NCBI GenBank assembly: GCA_921293015.1
Contig: OV121088.1
Span: 24,093,645-24,157,644, forward strand
Length of the DNA stretch: 64,000 bases
Source of the DNA: Phorcus lineatus
Lineage: Eukaryota; Mollusca; Gastropoda; Trochida; Trochidae
Direction: 5' to 3'
Position 1 is the stretch's first letter; each line of letters begins with the position of its first letter. Of this stretch, positions 30,864 through 42,319 are shown one piece after another. The translations under genes were made by a program, and so were the position numbers. The notes beneath the pieces are model-generated. The model saw only the letters and a program-made list of their open reading frames with translations, did not search any database and was not told where the DNA came from.

Positions 30864-32292
30864 TCATGTGAACAATACAATTGACAATAGGAATATTTCC
30901 AGATTTGTAACATAAACATACTCATTGCATGATGTAGGAACATCGTCAGTTTGCATGTCACTGGTAGGAGAACTCGGCATAGATATCAATGACAGATCTG
31001 AAAATTAGAAATCATTAGGTGATCATTAGGTAATATAATCATGTATGGCCATATATAGATTCATAAAAAATTAATTTCTGTCAAGGGCATAGAAACAGAA
31101 TTTCTGTAATAAACATCTCCATGTTCATACTTTCTGTAAGGACCATAAACTAAATCATAAATTGGGAGGTAATTCAGAGGTAATTACTGAGATCTGTTGA
31201 AAATAATAAACTGAACAAAAGCAACAAAGCTCTGATAGTATCAATGAACGCTCTGACATCTAAACAAAACTCTGGTGTTGTGAACAAGGCCGAAGGCCCT
31301 GACATCATCAAACAATGCTTATATGACATAATTGATGGGAGTGAAATATATCCTCAGCAAATCTCAGATATTCATAACTGTTTAAAATTAATGTTATTGA
31401 TATATGCTTGATATCAGGAAAGACCTCTCTAGCATCTATATTGTATTTTATACCTTTGAAAATGTCAATACCCACCAGCAACATTTGATATGATATCCAA
31501 ATCTCGGTTTTTCTGAGGTGTGCTCACTGTTGGGAGCTTGAGACATTCTTGTTGGGGGGTTCTGTCCCACGGATCCCCCAGCATCTCAGGTGCTGGCAGG
31601 TCTGTTTTGGAACTGCAAATTACAACAATAATTGAATCAGTTAGTATACATATATGGACTATAAGGAAAAGGACATGAAAGACATTCAGTTTCATCAATA
31701 TTATCAAAGTTGGAGATGATAAGCTCTAAAATGCTAAACAATATATGCCAGCATTAAAATTGAATTCTTACAATAATACTTGAATTATATTTATTTATTC
31801 GTTTCAATTAGTATTACTTATGGCTGAAATAAAATTATGATATATATGAACTTCAAATGTGTATTTCCTTACTATGCAGTAATAATTTTGGTTGAACCTA
31901 TCTTTTCAATGCCCATCAAATTTTGACAACTACTGTACAGTACAGTTCCCTTCATTTTTTTCAAAAACAGTCACTCCTTTATGAAATCATGGAATTGACA
32001 TGTTGATAAAAGCAATTTCATCCAGAGAAATAACCATGTTTATATTAGCCTATCATGTGAACAACAGTAAAAACAGTTGTACTTACTTGCAGTCACATGT
32101 CAACTCATGGTTGTCAAGCAAATGCTTTGCCAGTTCAAAGTCCGTAAATTTCAGTGCCGATTTCAGGTCTTTCCATTTTTGAGCAAGGTCTCCCAAATAA
32201 ATCCGCTTGGCATTTCTCTCTTGTTGTCGTCTCGCAGGCGAATTTCCATCGTACTTTCGCGGTCGCCCTCGACTTCGCACAACTTCACTCAT
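30864..32292 (-). CDS. AT-hook small-domain protein, 3 exons, convergent to the ballast gene
   Basis: Minus-strand exons: 32292-32087 (68 codons plus 2 nt, donor AA|GTAAGT), 31612-31476 (acceptor TAATTTGCAG, donor GCTG|GTGGGT) and 30997-30864 (acceptor CTAATTTTCAG), ending at TGA 30866-30864; 158 residues. Phases 2 and 1 join correctly. Residues 6-14 are RSRGRPRKY, an AT-hook core that would bind the minor groove. Residues 29-62, beginning KRIYLGDLAQKWKDLKSAL and ending AKHLLDNH, look like a compact helical module of a type I associate with N-termini of some invertebrate transposon proteins (memory, unverified). A C-terminal Ser/Pro/Thr-rich tail follows. A further donor (AATGA|GTATGT) could extend it into another exon. 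It may be the DNA-end-binding partner of the element; that role is inference. Confidence 0.6.
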
Positions 32293-32410
32293 AGTAAAAC
32301 TCTTCTTTTTTAAGAAAGATATCTAAGTTACTTCACATAAAGTTTTTAATGTACGGAAAACTGCAGCACTGTGAGTAATTTGGAGTGCGATAGTCTGGAC
32401 GAATCTTTGT

Positions 32411-32416
32411 TTATAT
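32411..32416 (-). promoter_or_regulatory. TATA-like box of the AT-hook gene
   Basis: CCAATATAAACAAAG on the minus strand, about 120 bp upstream of the ATG at 32292. Start site would fall near 32385. Confidence 0.4.
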
Positions 32417-32645
32417 TGGGAAGCCGGAGCGAAGCCACTTTTCTCCTCAGTGTCATATTGATTGAGCTTAGCCATTTGAGATGTCATAATTAGTTATGCA
32501 AACATTATTTACATTATTAATCCCCAACAATCAAAACATCCAAGTAACTACAAGGTTACTACAACGCAGATCAATCATGCAGCGGACAACAATCTAATGG
32601 CCGCCATGATCGCAATAGAGTTAAGCCCCTTGGTAGTGCTGGTCA

Positions 32646-32840
32646 GTGGCTTCGATTGTTTTCGCTATTTTTTTCAGTTTGAAGGACGGATTACAACTAA
32701 TTACCAAACATGAAAAAGTTGTAAACACAGAAAATAGAAAACAAATCGAATATATAAAAAAGTTACGTGTCGCGTGCAAAAGGGAATTCCCTCCCGAATA
32801 TTTGTGGAACAGAAAATACCCGGTCGAACTGGCCGTTTAA
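32646..32840 (+). CDS. Open frame reading out through the right terminal repeat, doubtful
   Basis: 64 codons, starting MASIVFAIFFSLKDG; the lysine-rich part (IEYIKKLRVACKREF, then WNRKYPVELAV) looks coding-like and the TAA stop is inside the terminal TTAA. A good acceptor (CGCTATTTTTTTCAG) precedes TTTGAAGGACGG at about 32677, so it could be a terminal exon of a plus-strand transcript. A second frame starting ATGGCCGCCATG at 32597 also crosses this acceptor. It overlaps the 5' region of the AT-hook gene on the other strand. No domain recognised. Confidence 0.25.
   Translation: MASIVFAIFFSLKDGLQLITKHEKVVNTENRKQIEYIKKLRVACKREFPPEYLWNRKYPVELAV
32824..32840 (-). repeat. Right terminal inverted repeat with TTAA
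   Basis: TCGAACTGGCCGTTTAA, exact reverse complement of the left end; TTAA at 32837-32840. Confidence 0.8.
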
Positions 32841-33557
32841 GCGCTGACCAATATTTCAAGGACATTTTCCTCAAAATAACATCATTGGCATGCAGGAGAA
32901 AGGTTATCTAACAGTACATCCGATCACTCTCATTTGGTTCTTCAAAGCTTTCAAGATATCACAAATGGTCATTGCTAGATCCAAGTTCTAAGCATGGTTC
33001 AACTGTTTATTTTCTTACTTCCCAGATGCAATCTTCATGGAAGATCAAAGCTTTTATATAACTTTTTGGTATAGATTCCTATTTGTCTATATACATAAGA
33101 AAGGTGGATCTTACCTGTATATCTACCTGTATATTTACACCTGTACCAATCACATATACAAATCATTTAGATGATGACCAAGAAATGTTGATCAAGAAAA
33201 AACCACAACTTTATGCTATCACTATAATCTGTTTATCTATGACTGTTTATTTTGAAAGCATTTTGATACAGATTCCAATAGCAGAATGGCTCCCAATGGA
33301 GATTTTAAACCAAAAGATGCCAAATAACTTAAATGACCTTTCAGAGCGGTCAAACATAAAATCAGAACTTGTTATGTTATGTTCTGTTCGGCTTATCCTA
33401 GTTTAAAATATAATTGTATGTATACTGATACTTTGTAAGATAATTCTTTCTTTGAAATTAATAAACTTGACCATGGATTTGTAGGGAGCCTTTTTATTTT
33501 TTTCTTGTGAAAAATGTAACTTATCTACAGGTGAATTTGGAAATATTTTTAGAAAGT
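32841..33557. other. Flanking AT-rich DNA
   Basis: The 107-codon plus-strand frame 33083-33406 is long but Ile/Leu/Met/Thr-rich with no start or splice support. An acceptor-like TTACTTCCCAG near 33024 is followed by an early stop. Confidence 0.35.
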
Positions 33558-33910
33558 GATGTTTCCTAAAACAAAATGTTATCAACCATCTTGACCATGT
33601 ACTGATCAGAGAGACTTTTTTTTTTATACCAATATGGAAAGGGGCTAACAGAGAGATGTTTTGCAAGATAACTTCTTAATGCATTCACTGGACCATTGGT
33701 TGGTCGGAGAGATATTTTTTATTATTACTTCTACAAATCTTGTAAGAGGTAACCAAAGTGATGTTTATCAAGATAACTTCTTTATGCATTCACTGGACCA
33801 TTGGTTGGTCGGAGAGATTTTTATCTCTTACTTGTACCTTAGAGCAGAATCTGGGTAAACAGTGATATTTTGTAAGATATACTGTACGTATGCATTCACT
33901 GGACCGGGCA
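33558..33910. repeat. Tandem repeat, about 100 bp, three to four units
   Basis: GATGTTT...CAAGATAACTTCTT, ATGCATTCACTGGACCATTG and GTTGGTCGGAGAGAT repeat with starts near 33558 (degenerate), 33655, 33760 and 33863. Units 2 and 3 are almost identical. The open frame 33661-33858 encodes the repeat twice. Confidence 0.75.
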
Positions 33911-35393
33911 TGACATGATCGATCAGACAGATTTTCTATTTATTGCTGCCACCGGCAGGTGCCAGATAAAGATTGGGACTCAATGTCAGGATTGTATGTT
34001 GTTTACATTTACAAATGTACATCTAAGTGCACCAAATGTCTACTTTATCTTCCTGTCACTTTTCAAAGGTCATGGTAAATATATAGAAGTTTGTTAGAAC
34101 AAGCAAGAAGAGAAGCATTGTTTGTGATGGTAAGAAATGAGATAAGAACCTTAGTTTGAGAGTGCTAAATGATCTTTAAGAAATTTGCATTTGAAAATCT
34201 GAAGATATCAATTTGATAAAAAGTCTATGATTTGAAAATGTTTTTTGCAGGGGATTTAAATATCTAACAAGGAATTTTAAAATACAAAGCCTGGATGCAC
34301 TGAAATGATTGAAATGCATAATTTAGAGAATGTTTTATGCAATCTACAAGTTTTTTCCCTAGTTCTTAAGTTAATCTTATTCTATGAATGGTATATCTGA
34401 TAACATAACATTTTACCTTTATATTTGTTGATATAGGCAAAGGTTAATTTTTACATGGAACAACATTTTTCTGTCCGATACATTTCTAAATACAAAACCT
34501 ATAAGTATACATTTACCAATTAAGTAATTACTTTAGCAAAAATCATCTTAACACTTAAAATGATAATCTGTCCAGTCAAAAATAGATCTTCATGGGGACA
34601 GAACTTCTTTTTCCAGACAAACATAATAATGACATCAATCTCAATGGTTTCCCTCACATACTGTGGCTGTACCAATTCAAATCCAATACAGTAATCGCAT
34701 CTTTATCAATAGCACCAAAGTAGTCCTGATGATTATTGCAGCCTCTGCATGTGTGTATTTATCTTTAATGACACGAGAGACTAATAACACTCATGTTAAT
34801 TACCTCCCCAGAAGGACCGGCCTGTAGATGGTGTGGTAAACAAATAATCAATGATTTGAAGTGATATACCACTGGTTATCACGCCTAGGCTACTGAACTC
34901 CATACATCATTTAATGCTTAGTCTGAATGCCATGTGCTTAGTGGTAGGAGTCACTTCTGGACCTCACACTGCTAATGAGCTTCCAAATATTTTAACATGG
35001 GCATCAATGAATAAGTCATGGATCACACGTGTTTGTAATATCTCATATAATCATGTAAGAATTTTATATTTTAAGAATTGATAAGAATTAATTGAACCAG
35101 AAATTGACCATTTGGTTTACTGGAATATCAATTAATAGGAAATATTGAAAAGGCCATCAAAGTACTTGAAAGATAAGAATCAAAATTATTTATCTTATTT
35201 TTATTAATGAAATTAATATTGATGCTTTTGTTCAAGGTATTTGTTGTACGATAACTAAGATGTTCACAAATGCTGTAAAACTTCCCCTCACCTTCAAAAC
35301 AACATTCTGAGATGTCAGTGAAGTTGTTGGTTACATTCTGTTTTACGGATGCAGAAGAGCTTAGAATATATATATATATTTATACATATGTTG
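33911..35393. other. AT-rich stretch, no supported gene
   Basis: A minus-strand reading at about 34520-34720 (...PQYVRETIEIDVIIMFV...) is open for about 60 codons but has no acceptor. CATGTTAATTACC near 34792 is homeodomain-like. Nothing else called. Confidence 0.3.
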
Positions 35394-35690
35394 AGCCCTG
35401 TGGTGTAGTGGTTTGCATGCTGGCCTCCCCAGCCAATGGCCCAGGTTTGAATCCCGGTTCAAGCTCTAAACATTTGTCAACTGGGCCTTGTACTTCATCC
35501 ACTCTTTACTAAGCTTTATAAATGGGTACCTGAACACAGGAAAAGTATGGACCTAAACGGTCGTGTGAAGCGCTTGATAGACTGCATTGAAATACTATTT
35601 CTTAAAGGTATTAATAGATTTGTATTATTGTAACATGCTTATGTATTAAAATAGTGCTAAAGAAATGGATTATTGCTGGTGTTGTTATTA
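35394..35690 (+). mobile_element. Second tRNA-derived SINE family
   Basis: The head GAGCCCTGTGGTGTAGTGG (A box) and CCCAGGTTTGAATCCCGG (B box) is followed by a body unlike the 315-bp family (ACTTCATCCACTCTTTAC, GGTCGTGTGAAGCGC) and a tail AATAGTGCTAAAGAAATGG then ATTATT-rich simple sequence. The pol III boxes and A/T-rich tail support a tRNA SINE. No target duplication was resolved. The 66-codon frame here is incidental. Confidence 0.6.
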
Positions 35691-35730
35691 TCATCATTAT
35701 TAATTTTATTATCATCATGTTATGAATGTA

Positions 35731-35827
35731 CTGGACCATAGAAATACTGATCCATCACATTGCTGTCATGGATATCTTGATTGTTCATCGTGGAACCACA
35801 TGAAGCATACTAATTTTCAACACTGAC
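35731..35827. repeat. Contiguous copy of the repeat split at 18680/19375
   Basis: Both homologous blocks (to 18680-18733 and 19375-19416) are adjacent here, joined at about 35786 without the 640 bp seen at 18.7-19.4 kb. Confidence 0.5.
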
Positions 35828-37282
35828 TTCATAAAATATCAAATTTGGTTGACAGTGCAGGAACAAGAATCTGAGCTGTGATTTAGATTAATGTATTAGG
35901 GATAATGAGATCTCCAGCTAATTGATATATCACTGCTATCAAGAACTCATCTTGACTGAGAAATGGACAAGAAATGGCTGATACATCATCTAAATAATCC
36001 TGAAATCTTATTACTGATGAAGTATCTTGCTGTGGTTGGATCCACTAATCACATGACCACAAGACTCCTTACAGGGTTTGACAGGGTTCAAAGATTTAAT
36101 GGTGATGAATGGAGTATACATGACCTTGCTTTATAAGGTATGTATATCCATGCATTTATCAGAAATACTTATCAAATCCAATAACCCTATGATGAAAAAT
36201 ATCATACTTGGATCCAAAATAACTAGATAATTAAAATGACTACATTTATATTATAATTTATATCAATCTAACTTAAGAGAAATGAACACGTTATCTACAT
36301 TTCAATTTTTGAGGAGATTTATTGATAAGTGAAGATAATATTCTAGTCGTAATTGGCATGTTACCAAAAATATCACTTATTTTAACAATATTCTCTTTAC
36401 CCTTCAAAAGCTTGTAGCAATGTAACAAAAACTAGACTGTCAATTTCATAATATTTTACAATGTATATGCTTTTAATTGGGTTCCTCAAATGTCAATTAA
36501 CTTGTTAAAGACAGATTTTGGATACCCTCTTAATTGCCCAATTCTATATCATGATTGATAACAGTACAAACAATGTATTGAATAGATTTGACAATTAGCA
36601 GTATGTAATCGGAAAGAACCGATAAAAAAGTTACATTGTTGTCTGAATATCAACACTGGCATAAAGAATCTATACAAAATTTAATAAGTTTCATCAACCA
36701 TTACATTTTCTCTATGCAAAATCTTATCAGGACATCAATCGTTAGAATAAAGAATCTGAATAAACATACATCTACTATTATGTCTTATGCAAAGTATTTT
36801 AAGTATTCATGTCAAGCAACATTAATTGTTGTTGAAAAACATCAATATTAGAATAAGGATTTCTGATATAAATTAGTCAGCCAAAGTGTCTGTTCTATTT
36901 AAATTTATATGAATATCCGTGTTGTCAGAACATCGGAATCATCTGACATCAACATCACAAAAAATTAGATAAACAAAGGACTTGTCAACCATTATGTTCT
37001 ATTGCAAGTTCTGACTTGTTTAATAGAATTCACCAAGTCATACGCTCGTGAACATTCCCATAAATACAAGACTCACTGAAACAAAGTTGACATCTACCGA
37101 TAAAAAAATCAACTTCTACTGCTGTACCTGTATTTTGTGTTTTTCTTCAAAGTGTAACAAAACTGGGATGAACATTCCAAAAGAAATATTTCCCCATTAA
37201 TGTCACTATGATGCTAAAACTGCAACGGAAATATATTCATTTGGTAGTCAAATCAACACATTCAAGAATTTTGTTTACTTAC
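35828..37282. other. AT-rich stretch, no supported gene
   Basis: The frame 36636-36851 lacks context. The patch 35930-36130 is slightly GC-richer but shows no paired splice sites. Confidence 0.35.
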
Positions 37283-37360
37283 CTTGTAGGAATGGTGCAA
37301 TTGCAGGAGGTAGTATCAACAAGGTTTGCTTTCAACTGGTACATCCATCCTTATTTAATC
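37283..37360 (-). ncRNA. Spliced exon on the minus strand, noncoding or 5' exon
   Basis: The acceptor GTGCCCCTTTTTTCCACAG and donor ACAAG|GTAAGTAAAC are both near consensus and 78 nt apart. All three frames contain a stop, but an internal ATG opens MYQLKANLVDTTSCNCTIPT to the donor. It is therefore either a 5' exon with a start codon or part of a long noncoding RNA. Confidence 0.4.
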
Positions 37361-39420
37361 CTGTGGAAAAAGGGGCACTTTATTAGTTTCCTTCATCAGT
37401 TCAGTTGGTATTGTATTAATCACAATAAATGTTCCTTTCCTTGGAAAAATAAATAAAAAAATAAGTTTTTGTCTACTATTATTATGATAACTTTAAATTT
37501 AATAGCACTAACAATTAACATAAATTGTAAGAAGAATAATAATCAGTCAAAATCAATACCAAACCATTTATTTTTCAAATTATAAAAGATACACCAATCT
37601 TGATTGATAAATCATTATTATACATATCTTAAAATATCTAACTGAAAAAAAAAATATATGTATATATACATCACCACAAAAGGTTTAAACCATATAAACA
37701 TGCTTTTAAAATGCTTTTGATTTGCATATACACAATTTATTTGATGTGATATGGTAACTGTTTATCTTTCCAGCCCATGTGTCAACTGCTTCTTGCAAAT
37801 TGCTACCATCCCCTTAATAATTAGGGTAAGTGTCTATCTATTAGTTGGTGGGTTTTCTGTCTTATTAATGTCCATAAGATTAACCTGGAAACCAATACAA
37901 AATAATCTTTTGCTTTCAATAGAGTTATCACTCCTGTCAAGATGGTGTCATAGCTTATATTTTTGGAATCAACCATAGATTAAATGCATAATGATTTGAA
38001 ATTTTTATTTTTTTATTTTCCATGATTTGAAAATGAGACAAATACAATCTTATAATATGTCATGAAATTTAATCAGTTTGTTGACATAATGTTTATTAAG
38101 AGGTTCAAAGCAAGTAAGAGATTTAACCTTAAACTTAAAGCAGTGTACAAGGTTTATAAAATTGCCCTCTCTGAAAATCTCTACCAAATCATTGTAGACA
38201 GGGAATAATGAAGATGATCATGAATTAATTTTGTTCAATCATTCAATCCAAAAAACAGTGATAAAACTAAGGATACATTTGCAATCACAAGATACAAAGA
38301 ATAGATCAATTTATGATCAGAGACTTTAATCTTTGAACAATTAAGCTTTGAGTTCAATTTGCCTGTTGACATAGGTGCAAAACAAATTACATGCATATTA
38401 ACTTTTATAAAAAGTTAATATGCATAGGCCAGACACAATGTCCCAACAGGGAAGATAAATGTCAAATTTTTCATAAATTTTAGGCAAAAACATCTTGGTA
38501 TTTTATCATATTTAAAGTTTGAATATTCCTTCCTGTTTATGGAAATGAACTTTAATAATATCAATCAATGAATATGAACTGAATATGATGAATCCCCATG
38601 TGTTTTTGTGGAGGCAATTTTGAAAAATCTTTCAATGCGTGGACATTTGGTCTCTTCTATGCATATAACATCAAACAACCTTAGACAAAAGGTCTAGCGA
38701 TAATTTAGCACATTTATAATAAAAACATTACAGCATCAAGAAATTATGAAAAATATGACAAATGCATTTGAAGGTTCCAGAAATAACATTGCTTTACATG
38801 TTCTTGCTTTTATAATGCTTGGATTTGGTTCCAGATAAATGGTTTTACAAGCGAGACTTTGATTCATTTTGAGGTGGGATGTCTCCTCATGTTTCAACAG
38901 ACACTAAATCTATTTTCTGTGCTCATATACAACTGCTTGTTATTTTACTATTTATTTTGCTATTTCATTGTTTATTTTGGTATTCCATTATTTATTTTGT
39001 TACTTATTGCTTATTTTGGGTCTTGTACAAGCAGATTGAAGCATATAAATTCTTTACGCTCTATCTGTAAGATAAATGTTATCTAATGCTATGAATGTTT
39101 CGACATTGTGAAAACATAGTGTTTCTCTATAGACCTTATGTTAAAACTCATGTAATGCCTCATCACTTCTACCGAATACAGCGGTTAACAGAAGTGGTGC
39201 AAAGCATAATGGTTTGTACATCTAGAGGAAAATTGAGGCTTAGTTTTGCATCTTCAGCAGTCTTTAGAACAAAGAAAAAGTGAGCACAGCTCACAAACCC
39301 CGGTGTTTAGTTTGAATGCCATCATGCAATATCAGTTATTTGAAAAACATGTGTTGTCAATAATATCAATGATTGAGGATCACATTAAAGGAAGACCTAC
39401 ACATGGTTTCAACTTAGTAC
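37361..39420. other. AT-rich stretch, no supported gene
   Basis: Frames at 37751-37978 and 38859-39086 are Leu/Ile/Phe-rich low-complexity readings (TTTATTTTG repeats near 38941-39015). The 39095-39283 frame is better balanced but without splice support. Confidence 0.35.
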
Positions 39421-39498
39421 CATTAATTACAGTAGTGAGTGAGTGAGTTATTGTTTAACGCCGCTTGGGCAATATTTCAGCCATCATTAATTACAGTA
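39421..39498. mobile_element. 59-bp tail-only SINE-like element, copy 2, shortened, with target duplication
   Basis: The insert 39435-39484 (50 bp: GTGAGTGAGTGAGTTATTG ... TTTCAGCCAT) lies between perfect 14-bp repeats CATTAATTACAGTA (39421-39434, 39485-39498). It lacks the TAGCGGCG end, which is the 5' end if the TCAC repeats are the 3' tail. Confidence 0.75.
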
Positions 39499-39633
39499 AC
39501 TTTTTGGACTAAATTGAAAGAAAAAAACCCAAAACATTTTCTTTTCGGTACAAGAGATCTAGCAAGAATAAAGGGGCCTATATTCAAACTTCTCAGATGT
39601 TCATGGTAGTGGGCAACTTCCTCTTAATATTCA

Positions 39634-39905
39634 GATCAAGAGGTCCGTGGTTCGAATCCCGCCAGGGGCTTGGCAACTTTGTCTGCAGTAGAGAACTGTT
39701 CTACACGCAGTCAGGTTTGGGTGCAATGCTACACTGAATTGAAGCGCAATACCACCCATGGTTTGCTAGTTCCAGCCGATAGTAGCAGGTTTCACCCCAT
39801 TGCATAGCCATAATGGTGTTGGGGGCTTTCTTCCTGCAATAATTCTAGCAGCTGTGATATAAGTGATATTCTTGAAAGCGGCGTTAAACACCAACTCACC
39901 TAAAA
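39634..39905 (+). mobile_element. tRNA-derived SINE, copy D, A box missing
   Basis: Begins AGATCAAGAGGTCCGTGG, has the B box GGTTCGAATCC and the full body, and ends GCGGCGTTAAACACCAACTC. 5'-truncated by about 40 bp. No clear target duplication. Confidence 0.75.
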
Positions 39906-41414
39906 TCACCTAAAGAAAGAAGGTAATGTTAGTTATTTTGAGAGTTAAAGGTAAACGCATATAGGTCACATAAGTTTTCAAACTTGTATTTTTGCTGTTT
40001 TTGGTGATGATTTCAAACAAAACTTGCACCTGGGGGTTGTAACCACTAAAATACAATTGAGCACCCGATAGGTAAAATTCATACCAAATTTGAAGTTTCC
40101 AAGTCGTATAGTTAATGATCCAGAAAAGATTTCAGACTCTAGGATGGTCGGATGCATGGACGCACAAACAGACATGCGGAGCGCTATATACCCACGATAT
40201 AATCAAGAATGTTTTTTTAAAAAACTGAACATCAATATATAGCACTCTGTTATAACATAATTAATTGCTGATGTCTTCTATTTTATCATTAAAGTAAGAA
40301 GCTTATAAAATATAGTCTTTAAATATGTTTGAAATCATTCTATGTACTATGATATATCATGCTTATCAACCTCATGATCTTGGAGATCTATTAAACAGTG
40401 AAAATGCATGGGTATCTATTCCACATCAAATGTTAAATTAGGTCATTTTTTAAAAGAAAATTCAAAATAAATTTTGAAAAACCTTGAACACTATTTGATT
40501 GAAATATTGCTTTCCTAAGTAGCAAAAAAAATTGACAAAAATCATGTTACTACTGATATAAAAAAAGCAATGCAATAACAAGAGAAAATTTAGAAAATGA
40601 AACAGCTCAAGTGACAGATTTCAATTACTTTGCTTAAATTTATTCATAAAACAGCACCAACAGTAAAACATTTTCTCATTCTCAAAATCATTACATCCAT
40701 AACTTGAGAAAAATATTTTGAACCAATGTCAATATTTTCTGTTCATTTTATGTCTTCTGGAAGATACGCAAAATAAATCTTGTCATTTTCTGAGAAGTGC
40801 CATTGATTTATAATGAAAGTAAACATATAATACATCATCTGTAACACCAAATATATTTTTACTATGTTAGTTTTAGAAATTGTGGTAATGATAGGCTCAA
40901 ATACTGTTTACTGATACCACTAAGTCAATATCTAAATTGCGAATTACCAGCCTGGTGATATTAAAACTTTTTTTGATCCTCCTAGCATGAAAAATTGTTT
41001 GCTAACCTTCTTATCATTTTCCATTTAACTCTGTCAGTTTAAGATGATGTACAGTCTGCAGATTTACATCTTGTCAAGGTCTTAAATACGCAGGTTATTA
41101 ATACATGAAAGGTTTATGGTAATATTTTGAAAGACAACATAAAAAGCAATATTTCCTGGATATTAACTTTCTTATTGTGGATATACAGCATGTTTTAGAG
41201 TATCTTCCTCTTTTGTCAGGTAGAAAAAAAAGCATTTACAGAAATTGTTTTCCAATAATTCTTTGTTTTTTAATGACTTTCAAGACCAAAGGACACTTAT
41301 TAAGACATTTCATTATTTTTGCGGTTAGGGTTAATAATGCCTACAAGGAACAATGCCTACAATGATTGTTGTGACAGCGACTCGCTTACTTGCACACAAG
41401 TGAACTATTCCAAT
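39906..41414. other. AT-rich stretch with a transposon-like fragment near 39960-40200
   Basis: The patch with AAGTTTCCAAGTCGTATAG, GATCCAGAAAAGATTTC and GCATGGACGCACAAACAGAC resembles fragments often seen in molluscan DNA repeats (from memory). No second copy in the window. The rest is featureless. Confidence 0.3.
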
Positions 41415-42156
41415 TACTGTAAAATCATTTATTTTCGCGGGGTGTTATTTTCGCGCAAACATAAAAAATGACTGATTCGCGGGGTTTAATTTTCGCGCAA
41501 TAGCAAAAATTTGGTGAGCATAACTACATGCACCGTGCAGCAAAGATTACAGTGAAATTAGTAGTAATTAACTTATAAAAACAATATTTATTCAAAAAGT
41601 TCATGATTAATTTTTTAAAATTAATTGTCATTAAACGTCTTCAAGGTTTGAAGTGGTAACGATACCTGTCGCCAAGTTTTCCCGGAAGTAAACATTCGGA
41701 ACGGTTCAGTTTGATCTTTAACTCCAAACAATAGTGTTTGAATGATGTGACTCCTCGAGATCTCGTTCAAAGAAATATCATACCGAACCGAAAATATACG
41801 CACCGAATCGAAGCTCTAGCCTACTGTAATCAAAACATCAGGACACACATATTGGCGATCAAGAGTGGATTCCGCCAGGCCGGATTATTGTGATGACTGT
41901 GTTTGCACAACAAACAACGTGCATATCGGCGTACGATGTACACACTTGTGAGAGCTCTAATTAGTGACTCGTCATTAATGAACGAACCAAATATTCCCGT
42001 GAGTAATAAAATGTGTCAACCAAATTATTTGTCTGTTATTGGTTTTCTTCACGTTCATAACCATAATATTTCGCGATGTTTTATTATTCGCGCATTATTG
42101 CTTTGCGCGAAAAGCGCGAAAATTAAACCCCAGCGAAATATTATGATTTTACAGTA
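41415..42156. mobile_element. TA-flanked MITE, 738 bp, CTGTAAAATCAT ends
   Basis: Left CTGTAAAATCATTTATTTTC (41417-) and right, in reverse complement, CTGTAAAATCATAATATTTC (42154-), each next to TA. Subterminal TTCGCGGGGT, TTTAATTTTCGCGC and clustered CGCG make it stand out. TA target and end type suggest Tc1/mariner-related mobilisation. No transposase; short frames at 41621-41803 and 41903-42157 are not convincing. Confidence 0.7.
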
Positions 42157-42319
42157 GTTTGGAATAATGCCTACAATAGAGCATTAGCTAACCGACAGAT
42201 TAAGAAAGTAAGATTCAGCAGATTCCCCTAGCAACAAAATGTTGCAACTTAAACTAACTTGCAATATTTCAGTCAAGAAAAACACTGCATGCATTAATAA
42301 CATATTTATTGTCACACAG

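Larger units (their letters stand above)
27661..32840. mobile_element. TTAA-flanked element carrying CXC/P2X7-ballast gene and AT-hook gene
   Basis: The two ends are a perfect 17-bp inverted repeat including TTAA: TTAAACGGCCAGTTCGA at 27661-27677 and its reverse complement at 32824-32840. Taking TTAA as the duplicated target leaves 13-bp terminal inverted repeats. The 5.2 kb between them holds two convergent, spliced genes with separate TATA promoters, about 320 bp and 550 bp from their nearest ends. TTAA targets are known for piggyBac and Kolobok superfamilies, but the ends do not start CCC as in typical piggyBac. No DDE or other transposase was recognised on either strand. Both reading frames look intact, suggesting relatively recent insertion or selection. 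Alternatives: a non-autonomous composite mobilised in trans, or an autonomous element whose recombinase I fail to recognise. Confidence 0.7.

Noticed and set aside
27661-32840. Classification as a standard piggyBac element
   Set aside because: TTAA fits but the ends lack the CCC start and no piggyBac transposase is present; superfamily left open.
33083-33406. 107-codon plus-strand open frame
   Set aside because: No acceptor, TATA box or family resemblance; flanked by tandem repeats.
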